From NCBI GenBank assembly GCA_029721435.1, contig CM056583.1, positions 47,397,120 through 47,461,119 on the forward strand: a DNA stretch of 64,000 nt. Direction: 5' to 3'. The position numbers were made by a program, and so were the translations under genes. Shown here one piece after another: positions 36,859-48,800 of this stretch. The notes under the pieces were generated by a model, which saw only the letters and a program-made list of their open reading frames with translations, had not been told where the DNA came from and searched no databases. Each line of letters starts with the position of its first letter. Within the stretch, counting starts at the first letter, position 1. The DNA is from Gymnothorax reevesii. Lineage: Eukaryota > Chordata > Actinopteri > Anguilliformes > Muraenidae.

Positions 36859-39800
36859 GCAAGCAGGGCGAAGCCTGCTTCTCATTCAAGCTCCAGTGAT
36901 CACTGTAAACAGTATGCATGTGCTGAGTGGACTGAGCAGTTCTGATTGATGTATCCCAAACCCACGGCTCATGTCCCATAGATTTACATTCCTGATGCCT
37001 CATCATCCCTGTAAGCCTATAACGGATACATCCACTAAATGCTTTTAAAGTGTAAGATGTCTTTACTAAGTGTGTGGATATGCATCTATGGCATTTTTGT
37101 GAATATATTGTATTTAAATTGCTGGAACTATATTCTTTCTAAAGCTGCAGGTATCATGGGTTGATAAACTAGTTATGTATTTTGAGTGAATGCTATCATG
37201 GGATTTAAGCACTTCCTATTTGTACCAGTGGCAGCTGGTGTACTGGCTATAGGGGAGGCTCAAAACAGTCCGTTAAAATTAATGATTGGTCACAACATGT
37301 TTAATCATTCATTTAAATCACCATTACAAAAACTCTGAAAACTCTCAACATTATCAGGTGTGGGCAGTTTTCATTTGTAACGTATACCTGTCAACTCTCA
37401 CGCATTCAGTGTGAGTTTAAGTGGCATGTTTACGTTCCCCTGCTGTAGACAGCAATTATTCAATCAACGCATATGTAAGAGATTCTCGCGGGGAATTGAA
37501 GTCCTTTTGCACTGGAGGGGTTGGAAGCAGTGGAATTGCATTGACATTTCAAATGATCTTATTTCTTTTAAACGATCACGAAACACATGCATTGCTTCCA
37601 ATCCCTGAATAAAGAAAAAACGTGAGAAGTCCAGAGTCGTAATCGGTGTGCGTTATATATGAAAACTGGCCACATCTGATAATGGTGAGTGTTTTCAGAG
37701 TTTCTGTAAAGGTAATTGAAATGAATGATTGAAAACAGGTCGTGACCCATCATTAATTTTCAGGGATTGTTTTGAGCCTCCCCTATCACCAGTTCACCAG
37801 CCACCACTGATTGGAACTACATGAAACCGCCATGTTTCCTCTTCTTTTTGCTGTTGTCCTTGATTTTCTCAAACTTGTCGCAGGATTGACAGTGATTTCA
37901 GCCAGTGACTCAAACTGTGCCAAGCGAGTGATTTCTGACGACGAGCTCCTGTTTTATATTAGTTGTGCTTGACCAGAGGTGTTATCAGCGTTAATAGAGT
38001 CAAATCAGTGCAACCTGACCAGTGAGGAAGTGACTCAGAGTTTTAGCGGAGGCTGTAGTTTTTCTCAGTGCAGCACTAAGAGGTTGTCCTCATTCACACT
38101 TTCATTTAGGTATCAGGTTTTGGTTTGCTGAGGTTGGTCTTCACGGTTTCCTACCAGGATACGCTCGGCACTGACATGTTCAGACATTTCATTGAGACAT
38201 TTATTTTACCGCATGTTTTATTCAAATGGTGACTCCTAGCATCTGGGAATCGAGCCAAGTTACAGTTTGGGGTGTAGCCGAACTCCTATGATGTCTTTGT
38301 TTTGGGAATTGGAGGCATACCTTGGTGAACTAGCTAAGCTCAATAACTTAGTGGCTAGTTGTCCATAGCTTGCGGATTTATATTTTGGGGTTAGATGTGT
38401 TTGATGGTACAAACTTTGGCAAATATGGTCAATTCTAGAGAGTGTGATTGCATGGATTTCTAGTCATTTACAAACCTACCATGCAATTGATTTAGTGGGT
38501 TCTTAGATTCATTTTGCTCTACAATAAGAATGTGTGAAAGTGACAATCTGAAATTTTGCACATATAGCCATATAGAGTGTTGTCCCCTGCTGTTTTGGAC
38601 ATAAAATCGAGTTCTAATCGTCGTTGTTTTCCTGCTACTGCGTCGTTGCGTGAAAAAAGTGAATTACCCTGTTTAAAGCAAGGAACTAGACGTGCTCCGC
38701 ACCACAGACTGGGACTGAGTTAAATTTAGAAACACATGACCAAATGTTCCGCAGTGGTTTGGATCTTCAGAGAGGTCTATGAAAGCATAGGCGGTGTTGT
38801 ATGGTTATATAACATAGTCATGTTATTGATTACTGATGCTTTTTTCAAGTTGGCGCATTTCACATTAGTTTGTTTTGGTGCTGTGCTGCTCATGCAAGTT
38901 GAAGGCCAGGGCTCGCCTGGGGATACTCATACCTGTGGTCTGAATCACTCTCCTGGCTGTTTTTATATTTTCTTTCCTGGTTTGGAACTGAGATTATTTT
39001 TGGTTCCTCTGTATTTTCACAGAAAAATAGTTGTGTATTCTGCATGGCTGTTTTTCTTTTGTTTGTTTTCTTTTGTTTGTTTTTGTTTGTTCATTAATGC
39101 AACCTTTGTGATTTTGCCATTTATACTGCTGTATCAGAACCGTGGTCTTGAATGTGGTTACAGTGCCATAGATTCCATACATGGAAAAGGGTGTGTGTGT
39201 TTACTGAAGATGTATGCAGGCGATGTTTAATGTACCTGGCTAATCAGAACTCTGGACTCCCTGGGAAGACGATAGAAATCTTGGCTTGTAGGCTGAGGGT
39301 ATGGAAATCTTATTTGCATCATTGTTAAAATTTAGCACTACTTTCATTCAGCCCTGAGTTTCATTATGATACGCCTTTCGACCGTAGCATGTAAGGCATT
39401 GAGGTTTTTGTTATTTCATCCTAATGAAAAGGCTTTTGTCTCATTTCTTTTTACCCAAGAAAAAGGATCAATAATAAGAATGATTTGAAACTGCCATTCA
39501 AAGTATTTATGCAATGCATATCAATGTTGAGTGTAACCTGTTCTTGTTGTATTTTATTTGGATCGGTTTTGAATGATGGTATTTTGGTTGTATTAGATTA
39601 AATCGTCATCCCACCCACGTAATATATTAACTTTGTCTAGCATAGAAAAGATAGGCGACATTTCCTGCTCACAAACTTTGGTGGCTGCACCAGTTGATGA
39701 ACATTTCTTTCATCTTTAGTTATTTGCAATGCCTCCACTTCCCTCAGATCTCATGACACCTTTACCCCCCCCACCTGCACCAAATGGTGGTTAGTTGTAT

Positions 39801-42800
39801 CTTCTGGCAGGGCAAAGCTAAAGATTGTGAAATGTGTTTTCCACTAGTATGAAAGGGAGAAAGTAATGCCCTTGCAGTATGCATTTAATATCACATACAG
39901 TACATGACAAAAGTTTGGAGACACTTTGCTAATGTCACAATCTGTTTTTAGAGAAATTTAAACATTTTAACTTCTCTATATCTCGAATGGAATCTTGTAA
40001 ATGGTGAACAGTCAAAAGTGAAAAGAGAATAATTTACTTGTTTGAATGCTGTCCAAAATTTTGGAATTGTCAAAGAAACCATATTTTGCAAAGTAAACCG
40101 ACGGACAAACTCCTATTTTCTAACAGCGCCATTAAAGTCAAGCGGTTTTGGGACTTATTGGTTGAAAAGGTTGATGAAAAGCAACCTCAAGTGCAGCACG
40201 TCTTTGGGAAGTTAGACAGCCGTGCAGCTGCAAATTCATTATAGTCATATGACCGCCCTTGTTCAGAAAGAAAAAAAAAAGTGAGAATGCACTGCAAATA
40301 TGACAACAAATGGTGGTTAGTTTGATGGATTTAAGAATTTGATTCCACCCCCCTCCCTTCCTTCCCAAACTAAAGGCTGCTTAATTCTTTATTTAAAATG
40401 CATTGTAAGATAAATGTGGTTGTGTCCAAACTTTTGACAGGTACTGTATTTGTGCAGCTAGCAGAGGTGATGGAACAGATTTCCACTGCAGAACTGTCCT
40501 TCTGGGTTAACATGTGATCCACTCTGCTCGTTTGTGCTCCAGATCTCTGCATCCAGTGCCATTTCTTAGCGTATGTTTCACTGACAGACTTGGTATGAAT
40601 GGCTTCTCAGAGAGCCGCTATGCTTTCTGCAAGGACAAGCTTTGAAGCAGATTTGTCAATAGTTATTAGAGGCAGCTCAGTTTTCATTTCAATCTGCTCC
40701 ATTCATTTTCCTAATATACTGACTTAAGTATTTGGCATAAAGCATTGGTGTAATACCAAGATGATGAGACGTTAGGTAATCGTCTGGGTCTTGGATAATA
40801 ATGTATTTACCAGACTGCACTTTTTTTCAGTGGTTGAGCTTACCGCTGTTTAGTTTGATCCCAGTATTGCTGTAATGAAATGCCTACTGTGGAATCCCTT
40901 CAACATCGCTGTCAGATTGCGGTCTCAAGCACTTAAGATGTCTTTGCAGGACACACTGGTTGCGAGTAACAGCAGCGCAATCGCTGTGTCTAATAACCAG
41001 GCCATTCAGCAACAGGAGCAGAACTAAGTGTATCTTCTGAAAATAACTTATAAGGGCCTCATTGTTCTTGGACTCTCTCTGCTGATTAGAACTATTGTAA
41101 TTCTTTTTCTGGCACACATGTCCACATCAGAGAGTGTTCATAATTGGTTACTTTATTTGCCATTCAAAGTAAGTGAAGTGAATGCAGTTTTTTTTTATTT
41201 TGGTGCACTGAAAGGAAGACACAATGAGCATATTTTATTTGAGTTGAAATGGTCATGGTTTCTACACTTTTGTAATATTTTTCAGCACAGTTTGATCACA
41301 GTGCTCAGACTGCAGTTTCTCGTTACTTTATGGTCATGTCATATGGGTCACTTTAGTTTCGTTCTACCCCTGACTGTCATTTTTCTTCTTTGCACAGGGA
41401 GAGGCGCAGCGTCCCGGGTTCTTGAGCGCTATCGGACCCGCACTCAGGAGCAGGCCTCACTGAACAAAGGACTCAGTCGCTCCATGGGCTCCCTGCCCAT
41501 CCACGACCTCTTACGGGGCGAGTACCCCTCCTCGGAGCACCACCCGGGGCCGGAGAAGTCCGAAGAGCCGTACCGGCAGCAGCGCGGTCGAACGATAGAG
41601 AAGCTCCCCGGCGGCCGCCTCGACTTGTCCCATCCGGGGAAGAACTGGGCCTCCTCTGCGGACCTGGCCTGCTTAGACCCCGAGGCCCTCCGGTTTGGGG
41701 CCCTGGAGGAGGCCCGCAGGGGCAGCACCGCCCTCAGCCAGAGGTCGGCCGGCCGGAGCCGATCGGCAACCAGGCCCAGAGAGCCGCGCTACTCTGACTT
41801 TGCCAGTTTGGAGACCTGGCAGGGGCATCACCCGTCGGCTCCGTCCATCAGCTCGGCCCACTCCACCGCATACGACAGGATCCGAGAGAAGCAGAGGAAG
41901 CTGCACGCGCTCAGACAGGCCGTGGACGGGGACGGTGAGTCGCTGCTATGTTAGCTGACCCTTGCTGCTGTGATTGAACTGGCTCTTGGTCTTATTCCAC
42001 CATAATACTGTGCAGTGTTTGTCTCTAGTCCTTTACAAGGCTTAAAGCTGCTGTTACTGGTTTGGTCGTTTTAGCTAACTTCCTTTCTGTCACCGAAGTC
42101 CGCAGTTCCCGCCCCCCCTTCCCCAAGCCGCATATGAACATGCGTCGGTTTCCGACAGAGGCAGAGATGGAGAGCAGCGACTCTGTTACCTCAGACTCAT
42201 AATAACAATATGTGTGATTTTGGCATGAAAGCCAGACTGAAAACATGGACCAACGACACATTACATCCATTTTTTTTTACACTTTTTCTTCAAGTGACAT
42301 TCGGAGTGCATTTTAGAACAAATAACAATAGCTACCAAGTTTTGCTACCATCATTACACCGCTAATCGAGCTGTAGTCGGCCACAAAAGATGACTGTTTT
42401 CATAAACATTAGCAGGATCAAAAACCACCAACTATTCAAGACTGATAAAACTGCATAACTACTACAGAGTGAAACATAGCTTACCTGCTCAGTATCAGCA
42501 AGGCTAGCAGCGCATCGCTTCTTAACCCATTTGATTCCTACAGTTTTCTCCACCTTTTGAAAGTGGCTCCGATATATAAACAGCTCTTGGCCATCTCCTG
42601 TTTTTTTCTTTCTTGACTATCTATTTCTCTTCAATTTTTGGAACTTCGGCTGTTAAATTGTGTCTGCCGTCTCTCGTAGCGCTGGGATTGGTAGCTTCAT
42701 CTGTTCCGCCATTGTCAACAACACAGATGCAGTTCTCTGCACATTCATAAGCAGAGAGGACCGCCTCTTTATGATGTTGTCTCGTTTGGATTGAGGCAGT

Positions 42801-45800
42801 GGGTGACTCCAGGATTTAATATGCTGATCTCCTGCAGACAATAGAGCCTTGGAAACCTGTGTCACGGACCAGACACTCTAAATCAATGGTCTGTCGGAAT
42901 GTGGAGCTGTTTAACGCTTGTTTTATCAAAACATATCACTTACAGCAGCTTTAATTGTCATGTGATAATGTCCTCAAGTTTACAGCTATGAGCCAAAACA
43001 TTGTGACCACCCACAGATGGCACAAATTACGATTCACTTGTGAAAACAATGCATTTCTTGGTCTGGGATGTATCACGAGGAAATGGAGCAGTTGTTTTAC
43101 ATAGTTGGCATGTTGAATGCTGGAGAAATTTAAAGTTGTAAAGACCGGAATTACTGTGAAGTGGATAAAGGCCAGATGACTGGGTCGGAGCATGGAGGCC
43201 TGTGTTGTGGTCCCAATCAACAGAGGTAAGTAACTGTTGACAGGTCAGAGGAGGGACCAATTAGGAATCTGCGATAACGTATGGGGTGCCCAAGGCTTAT
43301 CAATGCATGTGGGCAATGAAGGCTATCCCCGCTGGATTGAACGGTCAGGAGTGACAGAAATTATTAATGGCAGCTGTGGAAGACATGCTTCTCTGCACCC
43401 TCCTGGGAATGAGGTAGCGTAGCCGCATGCTGGTGGAAGTTTCCATGCTATCCCTTGTCGATTATCCATTGTCAAATGCAACGGGCATGCAAGCATCAGA
43501 ACCGCTGTTTCAGGCCACAGAAGTATTTTATTTTACCTGATGAGTCCTGTTTTCATTTGCATCTTATGGACTGTAGGGAATGGTTGTGCCGTTTATCTGT
43601 GGAAGAGATGGTACCAGGATACTCTGAGGGAAAGAGATCAGCTCAGGGTGGGAGTCCGCTAGTCCAGGCAATGTTCTGCTGGGAGAGCCTGGGCGTGAGC
43701 ATTCATGTGCAAGTCAGTTTGACCCCTGCTACCTGCATAAACATCGTCACAGATTAGGACATCCCTTTGTGGAGACAGCATTCCCACATGGCTGTGGTTT
43801 TCTCAGGAGAGTAATGTCTACTGCACGCCTCACAGATTGTTGGGAAATAGTTTGAGGAGCATGAAAAAGAGCTAAAGGTATTGTCCTGGCCTTTGACTTT
43901 GCCAGATCTGAATCTGATTGTGCGTACTTGGTATGTACCGGGAGCACATCACGACTTACTGAGTCAGAGGTCTTCCTGGAAACCATGTATTGGCAGGCAG
44001 CACATAAGGCAGGTGGTCATAATGTTTTGGCTCTTTTAGGCAGGTGTTCAAAATGTGCGTTTTCCCATAAAAATAATACTGTGATAAAAGTTGTGTGGTT
44101 TTGCAGCATAGATCGTTTCCTCCCTCTTCCTGGAAAAATCTTATTAACTCAACTGGTAGTTGACCAGCTGAGCTATTCAGATTGTTTAATCTCTGTCGTC
44201 CGGCTTTGTGGCCTGTCATCCCTCGTCTATTATTTGTCGTCCATAAACAATTGAACTTGTGACTGCTAAAGGTTACAATTGTTAATCACATTTGACAAAA
44301 CTTGGAATGCAGCATCTCTGGCACATAACGCTGTCCCAAAGTAGTTTTCAGCACCACCTCCCCAAAAGTGAGCATGGCAGTATAATCATATTGAAAAACT
44401 GAAGTTGTCCATTGTACATCTTTCTAATATGAATAAAGAACTGAAACCTAAAATGTAAATAGTAAACGGCATGTCTCAACATATAAGTGACAGTATTTGA
44501 CAATTTTTGAGAAATGGCCGTTTTATGACTTCAAATCCCGTAATACCTACAGACCCATAGACTGGTCCATGAGATGCAGCTGCTGTATTTAAACTAGTAG
44601 AACTTCAGGCCTATTTTCATTATATTCCTGAGCGCCGAACGGCGTTTTGGGGAAATAATGTTTTTGGTCCGACCGCCGCGCCGCCCTACGTGTTAACGCG
44701 ATAACTTCTGTAATATTTCAATCAGAAATTTCATGTTTTGCATACAAGTAAGTATCATAAAGAGGAAGAACTGATTCTATTTTGCACAATTTACAATTTC
44801 TAGATTGGCCACCAGGGGCCAAAAACGGAAAAATCACTGTTTTTATCATATCTCTGGAAATATTTGTCCGATTGACCTCAAATCAAGTGCAATTGAAAGG
44901 TCATGACCTGAGGATGTGTCATTATACACATTATACCTGTTTGGTTCAAAATTTTGACACAAGGTGGAGCTTTGTCACGTAAAATTCACCATTTTTGCCA
45001 TATCTTTGGAACCATTTGTCCAATTGACATGAAACTATGTGCAACTGCAAGGTCATGACCTCACAACGTGTCTCATGATGACATCATACCTGTATGGTTC
45101 AATATTTTGCCACCAGGTGGAGCATTGTGATTGAAAATGACCATTTTGGCCATATCATCAGAACCAATTGTCCAATTGACCTGAAATTAAGTTCAAATGA
45201 AAGGTCATGACCTGAGGGGCTTTATATTGTAATGGGTCTATTCAAGGATTGGGGAATTGGAGGATTGGGGGCGTTCGGGGATATACCCCAAGCAGTCGCC
45301 TCCCGACGGCATAAGCCTAGTTTATTTTGGAGATTCCGAGGTATTCAAAGATCCCAAGTATGTCCTGTTTAATTCAGGGAAGTGTGTATATACAATGATG
45401 TTCAGAATCTAGATATTTTCCATTTGTTGTAATGCTGAGACCATGAAAATATGGTGTCCTGGGTTTGAATATTCTCTCAATACAACTATCATTTAGCATC
45501 AGTGAAGCGCTGCAACCAGTAGATGCAGAATATGTTTGTGAAATTGGAAAAAAAAAATTTTATAATGTTTAATCAACTTAAGGAAAAACTTAAGAGAAAG
45601 TCAAGAGTTTAAGGGGCTTACATTCCTTCACCCAGAGACCACCTATTTGACTTGGCTACAACCTCTTAGCAGCCACTTAATTTGATGAAATTTTGCATGC
45701 AGCATTTTTGGAACATGAAATAATAAGGGTTTTTTCTGCTTTTTTCTCACAGAGCATTTAAACTTGAGGACTACAAGGATTTTGTAGTTAATGTAAATTT

Positions 45801-48800
45801 TGGCTATTCCACTGATGTAAATGCTTTTTGGCTGATCTCAGGTGGCTTTTTAAATATTTAAACCTGTAAGGCACCAGCATGGTGATGTTTCCCCTAATGT
45901 GCTTTAATTGTTTGTTTTAAAAAATTCAGCACTACTGATTTTTGGTGTAGTACTCCCTTCATACTGTAATGTTTTGTTGAGTGGGCAAGTTCTGATGAAA
46001 AGATGAGAATCAGGGAATTAGTCTTGAAAACACTGAAAATACTGTAAAGACAGCCTGAGGCAGCTGAGATTTCCTCTGTACAGTTACTTTTCAGTGGTTT
46101 TGTGAAATGTTTCATGAAAGGTTTTGCCAAGGTTCATGAATCAGAATGGCAGTGCTTTCCAGAAGTCTGGTTTTCATTTGCTTTCTGGATAACGCCGTTG
46201 CTTTTAACTCTTCAAAGCCAATTCCAATGCAAGAAGAGGCGGACCTGATGTATGGTTGTTAAGCATTTGTCACGTCTACAATGAACCATATGAATTCTGG
46301 GTAATTGTGTTGCATACTCAGAGCCACATTTGGTACATTGATGTTTAGATATGTGTGCCTGTTCACCATCTGGAGACTTTATGGCCTGAGGAATGAATCC
46401 CTTCATATAATAAACCTCAAGCTTTCCTATCCGGCCTCCTCAAAGTTAAACGCCCCTCCGAGCTGCTGGCTCTCGATAGTTATTTTTAACATTGCTTCTG
46501 GTCCGTGGCGAAGCATTCTTTTCACTGACTCTGCGGGTTTTCATTAGCCTCAGTTTCCAACTTAGATTTTGCTCACTCTGAACGGAGTAAATTTAATTTT
46601 GTTGAAAACAAAAAATGTTGTAAATTTTTGTAACATTTTACGTTGATTTTCATAGTCCTTGAATATAATAATTTTACTGTTGTTGCTAACGAGTCCTTGG
46701 AAAAAACTAAAGCTAATGCAGACATTGAAGTAAAACAAAGTCGGGGTAACATTTAGGAAATGCATTATGTCAGTGTTAACTTTGTATTACTGTGGAGGAA
46801 AAAAAATGTGATCACAAACTGTTTAGGTCAGTATGCATGCAGTTTTTAGTATGTACAGTAGTTTTGCTTTTTCCTGAAATGATCAATTGGTATTAAGGTC
46901 ACAGGTCACTTTCATTTACGCGAAGCCCGCCTGCTTGCTTGCTGCATTGGTGACCTCCTCCTTTCAGAGAAAGGTGCTACAATCTGAGCAACATTCCCAC
47001 TGGCCCTGAGGCCTGTAATTGAAGTCATGTGTAGCGGATGAGGGAATTCCAAACATTATTGGGCTTTCCGGTGCTTTGTGTCGGGTCATGTGGCTTGGGC
47101 CTGGCCAGTGTAAAAGCTCTTATGGGCTGAAACGTGCCCAAAGGTGTGGAGCCTTGAAGGAGGGGGGTGGGGGTGCGCCAGTATAGGGGCTTACAAAAAA
47201 CACCAGGTTTACCATCCCTACGAGTCTGGCTTGTCCCCTTATCCCCAAACCTTTTCCATTCGTGGATGACTGGTAGGCATCCTGTAATGTGTTTTCTACT
47301 TACTTCAGCAGCGGACACATTCTAGAAAGAGAAAATGGGCTACATATTACGCTGAATGACTTTTCTTGTTGTTCTTGCTCCTACACAGTCAATGTTGGTT
47401 TTGGTTACAAAACGCATTTGTCAGCTGGATACTGTGCCTACATGAAACGTGGTTGCATGAAGTCTCTTGAAGATTGTTTTACTTGTCTCATTTTTTGCGC
47501 TTATTTTTCAGTCATTTGGCCGGATTGAGAACAGGCTCGTTTCCCCAATGACGATTTAATGAAGCGTCAGGTACAATACCAGGCTTTAAATTTGTAGAAC
47601 CCTGCATGTTAATTAATGAATCATCAGCACAAGAAATAAGGTTTTTTTTTTAAATTACTTTTTGTTGTTATTTTAAGTAGCCCATGTCATACGGAAGCTG
47701 TACTGAATACCTGTACGAAATGTTTAGTGTATTTAGACTGAGGCCAGTGAGTACACTTGTGACTTCCCATCAGTCCCTTACTTCCTGTGGTGTTTGTATG
47801 ACTCGTCCCGTTTGTGCGCAGTAGAAAGCACTGTGGTGTGGGAGCGGGCTGATGCTGGAATGTTTTTTTCCCTTTTCATTGTGGTTTTGTTCCAGCGTAG
47901 GCTTATCCTGGTCCTCGGTGCAGTTCTCTCTGCATTATGGCTCAGCGGAGGATTTTTTTTTCCAGTGACCCTTATCATTGCCTTTAGCTTCCCACGTACC
48001 ACGACGCCAACACTGATGCTTAATGCAGAAACCGGCGAGATTTCAGCTTTACTCTCACTGCTGTGCTTCTTGGTCAGGCAAAGGCAGAGAAAGTAGACGG
48101 TGAATGGAAAGACAGGAAATTCCTGTGGGGAGGGCAGTTACTGCTTACACTAGGGCCAATTTTTTTTTTTTCCCTTCGACTTTCAGGGCTTTTACAGTTT
48201 CAGTGTAGGTTTGTGTTTTATGTATTTTTGGTTTGCAGTTTTACCCCATGTATAAAAATAAGATTTATGGATTTTCTTGCTGATTATTAGACCTGATGTG
48301 AACATCATGTATAACTGCGCAAATACTGGCTGCTTTTCCACCATGACATTGCATTTGGGATGAGCTGTTTTATTGAAGATTTTTTTGCACTTTGAACGCA
48401 AAAGTCATAAAATGGTGCCATTTTGGTCTGTTGTATCAGAAGAATCTGTTGCAAATATTTAAAAATAGGTCAAATCTCTGCAAAATTGATGGATCTGCTC
48501 AATATGGTTGCTTTCCAAGTGAAGTAGAATGTTTATAAAGCTGATCAGGTGTACTGTGCCTTTAAGGCTAACTCATTGTTATCAACAATGTTCAGAGATG
48601 AGACAAGAGGTTTGTTTTCACACTGTAATTCTGTCAGTATAGAGCATTATCAACAGAACAGGCTAAACCTCCCACGCCAGGTTTGTCCTTATTCATCAAA
48701 CGATATGCTAACCTCTGCGGCGAGTCCCAGTCACTTTAAATACAGTGCTGTCAGCGCTTCAGTCGAGCCGGGGCCACTCCTTTTTACATTAGCTTCAGCT

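Larger units (their letters stand above)
36791..41397 (+). other. ptpn13 intron between coding exons 5 and 6
   Basis: A 4.6-kb intron. It begins with a (CA)n tract at 36814-36854 and contains a hAT-like element (37226-37809) and a TA-flanked TIR element (39898-40446). Positions 37820-39890 and 40450-41397 are T-rich without recognisable elements; a 164-codon hydrophobic frame at 38736-39230 looks accidental. Confidence 0.8.

Noticed and set aside
36344..37006. Several overlapping frames on both strands with Cys/Val or His/Thr repeats.
   Set aside because: They are translations of the TG and CA microsatellites around exon 5.
38736..39230. A 164-codon plus-strand open frame in the intron after exon 5.
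   Set aside because: Hydrophobic, Phe/Leu/Val-rich product from T-rich DNA, no recognisable domain, no splice or promoter context.
40000..41050. Possible additional coding exon between exons 5 and 6.
   Set aside because: Exon 5 and exon 6 join in phase and keep the conserved order [15 protein letters not shown]; no open stretch between them has PTPN13-like sequence.
41444..41958. Antisense and alternate-frame open stretches over coding exon 6.
   Set aside because: High GC content removes stops in all frames; only the spliced plus-strand frame matches PTPN13.
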